Shown here: positions 53,501 through 60,308 of the stretch, piece by piece
Layout of the letters: each line of letters begins with the position of its first letter
How positions within the stretch are numbered: position 1 is the stretch's first letter
Source: Pyxidicoccus parkwaysis
Lineage (GTDB): Bacteria > Myxococcota > Myxococcia > Myxococcales > Myxococcaceae
NCBI RefSeq assembly: GCF_017301735.1
Contig: NZ_CP071090.1
Span: forward strand, 8,670,001 to 8,734,000
Reading direction: 5' to 3'
Length of the DNA: 64,000 nt
Notes under the pieces: model-generated
What the model saw: the letters and a program-made list of their open reading frames with translations, nothing else
Told to the model about the DNA's origin: nothing
Database searches by the model: none
Program-made: the position numbers and the translations under genes

Positions 53501-54371
53501 GACGTTCAACACGGACCCGGCGCCGTACCTCTTCCCGCAGGACAGCCTGCTGCCCTTCGCCGCGCTCCGCGTGGACGTGCCGGGCACCGGGCCGGTGTGG
53601 GTGGACACGTCGGTGCGCTTCGGCCCCTTCGGCGAGCTGCCGGAGCCGGCCATGGGCGGGCGCGAGGCGTACCTCCTGCCCGAGCCCGGCCGCCCGCTGG
53701 AGAAGGTGGAGACGCCGCCCATGAAGGAGGCGCCCGGCAAGGAGGTGAAGCTGAGCCTGAAGCTCTCCGCGGACGGGCAGCTCACGGGCAAGGGTGACGA
53801 GGTCTACTCCGGCTTCGAGGCCGCGCAGCTTGCCGAGGCCTTCAACCAGCTGTCGGCGGAGAGCCGCAACCAGGCGCTCCAGGGCGCGGTGGCGCGGTAC
53901 TTCGGCGGGGCGTCCCTGTCCGGCGTGAAGCTGGAGCACGAGGAGCAGGTGGGCGCGCCCTTCGTGCTGCACTACGAGTTCACCGTGCCGCGCTTCGGCC
54001 GGCAGGAGGGCGACAAGCGGATGGCGCTGGGGCCCCTCACCTTCCCCGCGCAGCTCGGCCGGCGCTACGTGCAGCTCAGCACGCGCACCACGCCGCTCTA
54101 CATCGACAACACCGAGTCCAGCCGCACGCAGGTGACGCTGGAGCTGCCGGGCGGCTGGAAGCTGTCGGACCCGCAGGCGTCGCTCAACGTGGACAGCCCC
54201 TTCGGCCGCTTCACGCGCTCGGAGAAGCAGGAGGGCAACACCCTCTCCATCAACGAGTCGCTGCGTCTGCCGCGCAACCGCGTCTTCCCGAAACAGTACG
54301 AGCAGTTCTCCGGCTTCACCGGCGACGTGGACCTCATCCAGACGCGCGAGCTGGTGCTGGTGAAGCAGTAG
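50592..54371 (+). CDS. Giant TPR/DUF3857/transglutaminase-like lipoprotein
   Basis: This 1259-residue lipoprotein has a lipobox at Cys20 (LAALTGC). TPR-like helical repeats fill about 30-660, interrupted by a beta insert near 200-350. A DUF3857 domain follows (about 680-850; AVRVNPDGSLINRIHTVQKA, GVQVGDYVEVEYLL), then a transglutaminase-like domain (about 890-1040) and a beta-rich end. In the transglutaminase-like core the usual Cys position reads DRGSRLLVMKAAL near residue 945, so the nucleophile looks lost. The start at 50592 opens the signal peptide; an upstream in-frame start would block it. It may be a peptide-binding scaffold on the envelope. Confidence 0.8.
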   Translation: MRTFRRGLTALAVLAALTGCPKSTSSVTPHVLESAAERAQKGTDEARTLALAGFHAYLVAGDNALAQQRFDAAVAKDAGDPYALAGQHLMARRAGRTDRALEAAIELAARAPQHPLAVFAARYMLDSVGTSKALDDEILKGADRALAAGAAGETAYLLRGTRLSVQVVRGDAKARDAALRELGGAGEASLVGPFSPFHVLSWAEEDPVSKTGAVTGPFNSPFGPQPVRTLHAPDGRLDLGGEPGEGDLYLLAFDAEVTEPGAYVVRSVSGTSHQVMMDGTPLLERKGWQGTTSTVTARTVDLPAGKHRFLIRQLKAGTSGVLTFSLLRVDGRPSNVRFTAATGAAPQAWGSGPKGREETPGVYPTAESLKVALEEEAGDLLATVLAIRDGMGRDADGARRLMTTVDALTPALLELRAELAVVDRTIPTKVARGRATRDLEAVLAKDASNVAAMLVRADLFLDDGQPAAALETLKAVDATKGPPPFLVSLTRARAALALDVESLAEESLQTALDAQPGLCEALGLQYSLARRRDAVERGDSLVEAQRGCPGVTVREAEHARTRGDMEASARLYAELLEKDPASVSTGTSLANIYVGLRRYDDATAVLRELAKVWPRNADLVKRMADVREYAGQPAEALALREKALAMEGEDLSLRRAVERAKTGKEVLQDQAIDGREAIRAYEAEPVTGGSSAAFVLDAAAVRVNPDGSLINRIHTVQKALEQSGVQDIAEVTVPRGAQVLALRTVKADGRVMEPENIEGKETVSLPGVQVGDYVEVEYLLAEGPRGPAQPGFTASAFYFQIANTPNAWTTYTVVAPKGTGMKVDAHGMKAPPPKVEGDSEVFHYEAHRVPPFIAEPDSPPSSNEYLPFVLVGAGATGNDGLVRVYGDVFQERWMRTTEVEAFARKAAEGKTGLDAVKALHAAVMQRFSGHDSGLGQSAASTVAQDRGSRLLVMKAALNVLGIPARVAAIRTFNTDPAPYLFPQDSLLPFAALRVDVPGTGPVWVDTSVRFGPFGELPEPAMGGREAYLLPEPGRPLEKVETPPMKEAPGKEVKLSLKLSADGQLTGKGDEVYSGFEAAQLAEAFNQLSAESRNQALQGAVARYFGGASLSGVKLEHEEQVGAPFVLHYEFTVPRFGRQEGDKRMALGPLTFPAQLGRRYVQLSTRTTPLYIDNTESSRTQVTLELPGGWKLSDPQASLNVDSPFGRFTRSEKQEGNTLSINESLRLPRNRVFPKQYEQFSGFTGDVDLIQTRELVLVKQ

Positions 54372-54376
54372 GCGGA

Positions 54377-55345
54377 CTAGCCTTCCGACGTCCGGGGCAG
54401 CGGCGGAGCCACCACCGCCGCGCCCTCCTGCTGGGTGGTGGGCTCCGGCGCCACGGACGTCACCGCCGCCCGGGCCCCCGCCTCCTCCAGCAAGGCCGCC
54501 ACGGCGGCGTGTCCCTCGGCGCGGGCCACGTCCACGGGCTTCTGTCCCAAATCATTGGCAGCGAGCGGGTTGGCTCCGGCGGCCAGCAGCGCGGAGACCA
54601 GGTCCTCCAGGCCGCGCAGCGCCGCCAGGTGCAGCGGGGTGAACTCCATGGGCCCGCGCGCGTGCGGGCTGGCGCCGTGGGCCACCAGCAGCGCCGCCAG
54701 CGCGGTGCGCTTGTACGCCAGCGCCAGCATCAGCGGCGTCTGCCCCAGGCAGTCCACCGCGTCCACCGCGCAGCCGAGCGCCAACAGTCGCCGCGCCACC
54801 TCCACCGAGCCGGAGCGCGCAGCCACCTCGTGCAGCGCGGAGAGGGCACGCTCGTCCACCGAGTCCCACGCGGCGCCCTTCTCCAGCAGGGCGTTCAGGA
54901 CCTCGAGCTGCCCGGCGCCGCAGGCGAAGTGCAGCGGGGTGGCGCCCGGCCGCGCCGGCACCTTGTCCGAGGTGGCCCGCCGCGCGCGCTGATTCACGTC
55001 CACGCCCAGCTCCAGGAAGCGCCGCACCAATTCCACGTGGCCGTGCAGCGCCGCCACGTGCAGGGCGCCCTGCCCCCAGCCGTCGATGCCCGCCGGGTCC
55101 ACGCCGTGTGCGAGCAGCAGGTCGACGATGTCGCGGCGCCCCGTGGCCGCGGCGGCCTGGAGCGGCCCGCGCACGGACTCGCGCGCGGCGGCGAGCGCCT
55201 GCGGCTTCCCGCGCAGCAGGGCCTCCACCCGGGCGGCCTTCCCCTGCCGGATGGCGCCCAGCAGGCCCCCGCGTGAGCGCAGGACGCGGAGCACGAGCAG
55301 CGACACACCCACCAGGGCTACCACCACCGCGGCGATGAGGTACAT
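54377..55345 (-). CDS. Membrane-anchored ankyrin-repeat protein
   Basis: This 322-residue protein has one N-terminal membrane helix (YLIAAVVVALVGVSLLVL) and about seven ankyrin repeats from about 35 to 285 (GQGALHVAALHGHVELVRRF, GATPLHFACGAGQLEVLNAL, PMEFTPLHLAALRGLEDLV). Ankyrin stacks bind proteins. A 35-residue tail is disordered. The start at 55345 opens the membrane helix; a longer in-frame start exists. It converges with the giant lipoprotein gene 5 bp away. Confidence 0.8.
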   Translation of the reverse strand: MYLIAAVVVALVGVSLLVLRVLRSRGGLLGAIRQGKAARVEALLRGKPQALAAARESVRGPLQAAAATGRRDIVDLLLAHGVDPAGIDGWGQGALHVAALHGHVELVRRFLELGVDVNQRARRATSDKVPARPGATPLHFACGAGQLEVLNALLEKGAAWDSVDERALSALHEVAARSGSVEVARRLLALGCAVDAVDCLGQTPLMLALAYKRTALAALLVAHGASPHARGPMEFTPLHLAALRGLEDLVSALLAAGANPLAANDLGQKPVDVARAEGHAAVAALLEEAGARAAVTSVAPEPTTQQEGAAVVAPPLPRTSEG

Positions 55346-55514
55346 GCCGGGAGTTTCTTCGGAAATCGCCGGCTTGCAACAGTGGACAGGCAACACTTCG
55401 GGGTGCGCTTGAATAGAAGCGAACCGTAGCCGTTCCTACCTTCGAACCCCGGGGCGAGGCTTCCGTCCGCTGCCCTGGCGCGCACACAGTCCCGCATCCA
55501 ACGGAGAAGACGTC

Positions 55515-56585
55515 ATGACGCCTCGAAACTGGGTCTGCCTGATGGCCATGCTGGCGGCGCCGGTGGTGCACGGCCAGACGAGCCCTCGCCCCGCCGAGGA
55601 CCCCGACGACTCCCGCTACCAGTCCTACAACGACGACGACGGCAACCAGGACGACGGTGAGGATGACGTCCCCACCGCGCCGTACGCGCCCCCCGAGCTG
55701 CCGGACGAGCGCCCCTCCGCCCGGCCGTATGCGGGCGCGGTGTGGGCCTCCGGCCACTGGGACTGGGACGGCAACGAGTGGCGCTACGTCTCCGGCACAT
55801 GGGTGGCCTCCATGCCGGGCTACCGCTACATCAACGGCTACTGGGAGCAGGACAGCCAGGGCTTCCGGTGGGTGCCCGGCGGCTGGGCGCGCCCCGACTC
55901 GAACATGGTGGAGATTCCCGTGGAGCCCTCGGGCGAGGAGCTGGCGACGACGCAGGCGCCGCCCGAGCCCCGGATGGAGGAGCAGCCCCCGGCGCCCGCG
56001 ACGAACCTCACGTGGACGCCCGGCTACTGGTACTGGGAGGGTGACGACTGGGTGTGGATTGCGGGCTCCTGGGTGGAGCCGCCCCGGCCCGGCCTCGTCT
56101 TCGTCTCGCCCCGCTGGGTCCACCGGGGCCCGTCCTGGTACTTCTCGTGGGGCGGCTGGGCCCTGCGCGGCTCGGTCCGGGTGACGGTGCCCGTCTACCC
56201 GTACGTGACGGTGCGCACGCGCTGGGGCGCCCCGAACGTCTACCGCTACGCGTGGCACCGCTACCCGGTGTACCACCACTCCTACCGCGTGCGGGATTAC
56301 GGCTACCGCTACCGGAACTACAGCTCCCGGAGCCACGACTACGGCTACCGGCGCTACGACAACAGCTACCGGAGCCATGACTACGGCTACCGCAGCCGTG
56401 ACAACGACAACGGCTACCGCGGCCACGACAGCAGCTACCGCGGCCACGACAGCAGCTACCGCGGCCACGACAACGGCTACCGCGGCAACGGCACGGGGCG
56501 GTGGGGCAACTCGTCCTCGAACTCGAACAGCCACTCGGCGTCGCCCGGGGGCGGAGGCCACTCGCGGGGCCGCGGCCGGCACTGA
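55515..56585 (+). CDS. YXWGXW-type repeat protein with Tyr/Arg-rich tail
   Basis: This 356-residue exported protein has a signal peptide (WVCLMAMLAAPVVHG) and an acidic segment (about 22-55). Tryptophan-rich modules follow (WASGHWDWDGNEWRYVSGTW, GYWEQDSQGFRWVPGGW, GYWYWEGDDWVWIAGSW), like the YXWGXW/BcpO outer-membrane-associated family. After a beta segment near 205-250, the last 100 residues are repeats built on DYGYR and GYRGHDS, very rich in Tyr, Arg, His and Ser. It is likely a surface structural protein. The tail repeats are nearly perfect at DNA level. Confidence 0.78.
   Translation: MTPRNWVCLMAMLAAPVVHGQTSPRPAEDPDDSRYQSYNDDDGNQDDGEDDVPTAPYAPPELPDERPSARPYAGAVWASGHWDWDGNEWRYVSGTWVASMPGYRYINGYWEQDSQGFRWVPGGWARPDSNMVEIPVEPSGEELATTQAPPEPRMEEQPPAPATNLTWTPGYWYWEGDDWVWIAGSWVEPPRPGLVFVSPRWVHRGPSWYFSWGGWALRGSVRVTVPVYPYVTVRTRWGAPNVYRYAWHRYPVYHHSYRVRDYGYRYRNYSSRSHDYGYRRYDNSYRSHDYGYRSRDNDNGYRGHDSSYRGHDSSYRGHDNGYRGNGTGRWGNSSSNSNSHSASPGGGGHSRGRGRH
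56412..56492 (+). repeat. 21-bp tandem coding repeats
   Basis: Three nearly identical 21-bp units (56412-56432, 56433-56453, 56454-56474) plus a partial fourth encode GYRGHDS, SYRGHDS, SYRGHDN and GYRGNG. More degenerate copies of the same plan extend back to about 56287. This is a recent in-frame expansion within the repeat-protein tail. Confidence 0.85.
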
Positions 56586-56697
56586 GCACGGGCCACACAG
56601 GCGGGGAGCCACACAGGGAGTGCCGGGTTTTCTCCCGGGAGTTGCGAATAAATTCTCTCAAGCAACAAGAGAGACACGTGAACCGATAAGGCTCGCA

Positions 56698-57117
56698 ATG
56701 GCTACCTCCATTCCCCCTCGCTCCCCGAACATGCCCCCCGTCAAGCCGCAGCCCGCGCCCGGCACGCAGACTTCGGACAAGTACGGCAACGTCGTCTCCA
56801 CCCGCCCGGCGCCCCAGCCGCAGCCGCCCCCGTCTACCGGCCCCAAGGCCCCGACGTCGGACCGCTACGGCCACGTCATCGACGGCACGGAGTTCCCGAC
56901 GCCGCTGCCTCCTGGCGCCGTGACGACGAAGCCCTCCGGCTCCAGCATGCCTCCCGTGAAGCCGCAGCCGGCCCCGGGCACGCAGACGTCGGACCAGTAC
57001 GGCAACGTCATCTCCACCCGTCCCGCACCGCAGCCCCAGCCGCCTCCGTCCACCGGCCCCAAGGCCCCGACGTCGGACCGCTACGGCCACGTCATCGACG
57101 GCTTCACCAGCAAGTAG
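56698..57117 (+). CDS. Pro-rich protein made of two 52-residue duplicates
   Basis: This 139-residue protein has no signal peptide or membrane helix. It consists of two near-identical 52-residue units, each with two short polar motifs set in proline-rich linkers: TSD(K/Q)YGNV(V/I)STRP and TSDRYGHVIDG, four copies in total. A central 20-residue segment (TEFPTPLPPGAVTTKPSGSS) separates the units. It is probably disordered, with four repeated linear motifs for binding or modification. The start at 56698 follows AAGG; a well-formed terminator follows. I know no family. Confidence 0.7.
   Translation: MATSIPPRSPNMPPVKPQPAPGTQTSDKYGNVVSTRPAPQPQPPPSTGPKAPTSDRYGHVIDGTEFPTPLPPGAVTTKPSGSSMPPVKPQPAPGTQTSDQYGNVISTRPAPQPQPPPSTGPKAPTSDRYGHVIDGFTSK
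56731..57102 (+). repeat. Internal 156-bp duplication (two copies)
   Basis: Copy 1 spans 56731-56886 and copy 2 spans 56947-57102, both 156 bp. They differ mainly at third codon positions, with few amino-acid changes (K/Q, V/I), so the protein sequence has been kept under selection since the duplication. Confidence 0.85.
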
Positions 57118-57139
57118 CCCACCTTCCGGTGCGGCAACG

Positions 57140-57174
57140 AACGGGCTCTGGCCTCCTGGCCAGGGCCCGTTTGC
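57140..57174. terminator. Terminator hairpin after the duplicated Pro-rich gene
   Basis: AACGGGCTCTGGCC (57140-57153) pairs with GGCCAGGGCCCGTT (57158-57171) around a TCCT loop, with one G-U pair. It lies between convergent genes (Pro-rich protein, TetR) and may serve both. Confidence 0.7.
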
Positions 57175-57212
57175 CGTTCAGCGCCCGGCAGGCGTGGGAA
57201 TCCCTCCGCGCC

Positions 57213-57842
57213 TCACGCCGGTATCAGCGTCCGCGCCACGTGCTGCACGTACTCGGACCGGGCGCGACTGGTGCTCAGCGTCTCCGGGTTTGCGACGGCG
57301 AGGTTCAGGAGGCCCACGTACGTGGAATACGCCTGGAGCGCCCAGTTGCGCGCCTCGCGGGCCGGCAGCCCGAGCGCCCGGTACAGCTTCACCAGGTAGT
57401 CGATGCGCCGCTGCGACACACGCGCCAGCACCGGCTGGATGCGAGGGTCCGAGGCCGCCCCCGCGACGATGGCCACCTCAATCCTCCCGTGAGGGCCCAG
57501 TTCGAAGGTCAGCGTCAGCAACTGGCGCAGCCGCTCCCTCGGGTCCGGCAGGGACTCCAGCCGCTGGATGACATTCGTGGTCGCCAGTTCCTCCCACCGC
57601 GAGAGCGCGGCCTGGAGCACGTCCGCCCGGTCCTTGAAGTGCCAGTAGAAGCCGCCCTTCGTCACGCCCAGGCCACGGGCCAGCCGCTCCACCGACAGCG
57701 CCTCCACACCGTCCGCGAGGCTCCACAGGGCGGCATCCGCCCAGTCCTCCGGCGTCAGCCCCGGCCCCCGGGGCTTCTTGCGGATGTCCTCGATGCTCCG
57801 GAAGGGCGCCGTCTGCGGCGGGCGGGAAGTAGTGCGTCTCAT
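57213..57842 (-). CDS. TetR-family transcriptional repressor
   Basis: This 209-residue regulator has a TetR helix-turn-helix near residues 35-75 (LSVERLARGLGVTKGGFYWHF) followed by a helical ligand domain (FELGPHGRIEVAIV, PVLARVSQRRIDYLVKLYRAL, QAYSTYVGLL). It is divergent from the membrane DUF6463/DUF2867-like gene across a 121-bp gap that carries perfect palindromes, so it most likely represses that gene and itself. ATG 57842 is chosen because a longer frame would run through the operator. Confidence 0.86.
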   Translation of the reverse strand: MRRTTSRPPQTAPFRSIEDIRKKPRGPGLTPEDWADAALWSLADGVEALSVERLARGLGVTKGGFYWHFKDRADVLQAALSRWEELATTNVIQRLESLPDPRERLRQLLTLTFELGPHGRIEVAIVAGAASDPRIQPVLARVSQRRIDYLVKLYRALGLPAREARNWALQAYSTYVGLLNLAVANPETLSTSRARSEYVQHVARTLIPA

Positions 57843-57906
57843 CGTCCGCCGCAGTCTGGCGGACCCCTCCCCTGGCGTCCAGGACGCATTCCCGTGGGCC
57901 CGGCCT

Positions 57907-57938
57907 ATACGGTACCGTATCGCGATACGGTAGCGTAT
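57907..57938. promoter_or_regulatory. TetR operator: overlapping palindromes
   Basis: ATACGGTACCGTAT (57907-57920) is a perfect 14-bp palindrome. A second copy with one mismatch lies 18 bp on (57925-57938). Together they create a perfect 20-bp palindrome TACCGTATCGCGATACGGTA (57913-57932). The block sits 65 bp from the tetR start and 25 bp before the divergent start, so a bound TetR dimer pair would block both. Confidence 0.82.
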
Positions 57939-57963
57939 CGGATGACCGGAATGGAGGCCGCAC

Positions 57964-58815
57964 ATGCGAGTGACGAACGGGTCGCTGCTGATGCTCATCG
58001 CCACGCTTCACGAAGCCATCGGGCTGGTGGTCTTCAGGGGTCCGCTGCTGGAGATGGCGCGAGCCGGCGTGCTCGACAGCGTGGGCAGGGACTCCAGCGC
58101 CCGCGCGGTGGCCTTCTGGTTCCTGGCGATGGGCGCGTGCCTGCTGCTCGCCGGGGCCCTGTGCCACTGGCTCGAGCGCGAGCTGCACCGCCCTCCTCCG
58201 CCGGGCTTCGGGTGGGGACTGCTCGGCCTGGCGCTCTTCTGCATCCTGCCCATGCCCATCACCGGCGCGTGGGCCGTCATCCCGCTGGGCCTGCGCGTGC
58301 TCTTCCAGTCGCGCACGCCCGCCGCGCTGCCGGAGGTGCTGCGCTCCTTCGCCCGGGGCGCGGACCACGTGGACGTGAAGACGGTGGAGTCCCAGGCCAC
58401 GCTGCGCGAGTTCCTCGCGGGGCTCATGTCGTACCAACCCGCGTGGGTGACGGCCCTGTTCGGCGTGCGGGCCGTCTTCGTGCGGCTGCTCGGGATGCGG
58501 CAGCACGGCATGCCCCGGCCGCAGCGCCACCTGCGCCCGGAGGACATCCCCATGACGCCGGGCAGCGCGGCCTCGTTCTTCACCGTGCGCCACGCCGAGG
58601 AGGAGCACGTCTGGGTGGTGGCCGCCACGGACAGGCACCTGGAGGCCACGCTGGCCGTGGTGATGGAGCCCATCGGCGGCCCGCGTCACCGCTTCCACGT
58701 GGTGACGCTGGTGCACTACCGGAACTGGGCCGGGCCCGTGTACTTCAACGTCATCCGGCCCTTCCACCACCTCGTCGTCGGAGGCATGGCTCGCAACGCG
58801 GCGAGCCCCGGCTGA
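57964..58815 (+). CDS. Membrane DUF6463-like domain fused to DUF2867-like domain
   Basis: This 283-residue protein has two parts. Residues 1-120 have four membrane helices with the DUF6463 plan (LIATLHEAIGLVVFRGPLLEM, AFWFLAMGACLLLAGAL, PITGAWAVIPLGL). Residues 125-280 resemble DUF2867 (DHVDVKTVESQATLREFLAG, PGSAASFFTVRHAEEEHVWVV, LVHYRNWAGPVYFNVIRPF). DUF2867 usually occurs alone or after an NAD-binding domain, so this fusion is unusual. GGAGG lies six bases before the start. TetR and the operator suggest induction by a lipophilic compound. Confidence 0.72.
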   Translation: MRVTNGSLLMLIATLHEAIGLVVFRGPLLEMARAGVLDSVGRDSSARAVAFWFLAMGACLLLAGALCHWLERELHRPPPPGFGWGLLGLALFCILPMPITGAWAVIPLGLRVLFQSRTPAALPEVLRSFARGADHVDVKTVESQATLREFLAGLMSYQPAWVTALFGVRAVFVRLLGMRQHGMPRPQRHLRPEDIPMTPGSAASFFTVRHAEEEHVWVVAATDRHLEATLAVVMEPIGGPRHRFHVVTLVHYRNWAGPVYFNVIRPFHHLVVGGMARNAASPG

Positions 58816-58821
58816 TGGCGC

Positions 58822-60159
58822 TCAGAGAGGCAGCCCCACCGCGAGCACGTCCCGCAGCGCGGCGCTCGTGTACTGCGTGCCCCAGAGCATGTTGATGACC
58901 GCCGTCACCCAGTCCGCGCCGCCCACCACCTTGCCGGTGGACGGCTCGAACAGGAACACGCGCGGGTCCATGAGCTCGCGCAGCAGCGGCGCCACGGCCC
59001 GCACGTCTCCGCCAATCCACTGCAACACGCGCACGTCCCACAGCCAGGTGGCCAGCGTCTGCTCCGTGAAGGGGACGACGAGGAACTGGGTGGGGCGTCC
59101 CAGGTTCGTCAGCAGGTGCCCCACGCTCACCGTCTCCACGACGCTCCAGTACTTCGTCGACACCAGCGGACCGTGGTCGAGCGCCCGGCTGTTCCAGTCC
59201 ACCGGGTCCCAGTGCTGGAAGTACAGCGGGGTGATTCGCGGCCCCGCCAGCGCCGACAGCGTCGCCGTCTGCTCCACCGGCACGAGCGTGTCCCAGTCCT
59301 CGTGCACCACCAGGAACGGAGTGGCCAGCGTCGACGCCAGATGCTCGCGCGTCCACCGGCTGAAGTCCGGAGGCGTACCGCCCGAGCCATCGCCCGTGGT
59401 GGCGATGATGCGGCGCAGGTAGGGCTCGAAGAACGTCGCATACTGCTGGCGCTTCGTCGGGTCCGTCACCCGCGTGGGAACGACGTTGAAGACGTAGTCC
59501 ACCTCCCGCGCGAAGTCGGAGAGCGGAAAGAGCGCCACGCCCACGCGGGGACGTGACTCGGCCGGCGCATCCACCGCGGCGTACAGCGCCTCGAAGCCGC
59601 CCCACGAGCCGCCGTAGACGCCGATGCGCGAGCGGTCCACGCCCGGTGCCTGCGCGAGGAAGCGCATGCCCGCGTGCATGTCGTCGCGGTCATTCTGGAT
59701 GTCGCCGCCCGCGTAGAAGCGGCCGAAGACAGCGAGCACGCCGAAGTCGTTGAACAGGTAGTAGAAGGACTCGGCTGCGATGGAGTCGGGGTTGCTGAGC
59801 ACGTAGGAGATGACCGAGGAGCCCGCGTGGTAGTGCGGCTCGCTGTCGTCGGGGTGCAGGCCGTCGCCGCGCGCGGCCCACTTCGCGTCCACCGCCTCTC
59901 CCGTCCAGGAGATGCCGTCATAGGGACGCGTGAGCATCATCGCGGGCGAGACGCCCGGCTGACGGGGCGGGAACCACTGGGCATACGTGGGGGCCTTGCC
60001 GGGCTCCTGCAACCGGAGCAGTTGGTACGGCCACACCTGGTCACCAAACACAGCCTGCCCGGTGCCGAGCACCGTGACGGAGAGGTCTCCGTCCGCCGCG
60101 AGGGCGGGCCGGCCCACGAGGGCCAGCCCCAACAACGTCAGAAGAAGAAGGAAGCGCAT
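58822..60159 (-). CDS. Secreted S9-like alpha/beta hydrolase
   Basis: This 445-residue protein has a signal peptide (LLLLTLLGLALVGRPALA). The core has the elbow GVYGGSWGGFEALYAA, and DWDTLVPVEQT may supply the Asp. The catalytic His is less clear, with SVGHLLTN a candidate. The layout resembles prolyl-oligopeptidase-like/dipeptidyl hydrolases with a large insert. It is probably periplasmic or secreted. The start is the ATG that opens the signal peptide. It converges with the preceding gene 6 bp away. Confidence 0.75.
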   Translation of the reverse strand: MRFLLLLTLLGLALVGRPALAADGDLSVTVLGTGQAVFGDQVWPYQLLRLQEPGKAPTYAQWFPPRQPGVSPAMMLTRPYDGISWTGEAVDAKWAARGDGLHPDDSEPHYHAGSSVISYVLSNPDSIAAESFYYLFNDFGVLAVFGRFYAGGDIQNDRDDMHAGMRFLAQAPGVDRSRIGVYGGSWGGFEALYAAVDAPAESRPRVGVALFPLSDFAREVDYVFNVVPTRVTDPTKRQQYATFFEPYLRRIIATTGDGSGGTPPDFSRWTREHLASTLATPFLVVHEDWDTLVPVEQTATLSALAGPRITPLYFQHWDPVDWNSRALDHGPLVSTKYWSVVETVSVGHLLTNLGRPTQFLVVPFTEQTLATWLWDVRVLQWIGGDVRAVAPLLRELMDPRVFLFEPSTGKVVGGADWVTAVINMLWGTQYTSAALRDVLAVGLPL

Positions 60160-60200
60160 GCCGCCACAGACACGGCGGACGGATTTCCGTGAAAGACGGT

Positions 60201-60308
60201 CCGCGCGAATTCCTGCTTCGACTGCACCGGCTCCGGCCCGTCCTTGAAGATGGGCCGCGCGGATTCCTACTTCGACTGCACCGGCTCCGGCCCGTCCTTG
60301 AAGATGGC
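60201..60308. repeat. 54-bp tandem duplication over the asparaginase gene end
   Basis: 60201-60254 and 60255-60308 are 51/54 identical direct repeats. The second carries the real 3' end of the isoaspartyl peptidase gene (residues FKDGPEPVQSK and the stop at 60267-60269). In the first, outside the gene, the stop triplet has changed from TAG to CAG. Part of a third, more degenerate copy may lie just before 60201. Confidence 0.85.

Noticed and set aside
49647-53972. Over 1400-codon open frame antisense to the Ser/Thr kinase and the giant lipoprotein
   Set aside because: Its composition (Arg/His/Leu/Gly) is that of a reverse-strand shadow. The sense genes have clear kinase and DUF3857 motifs.
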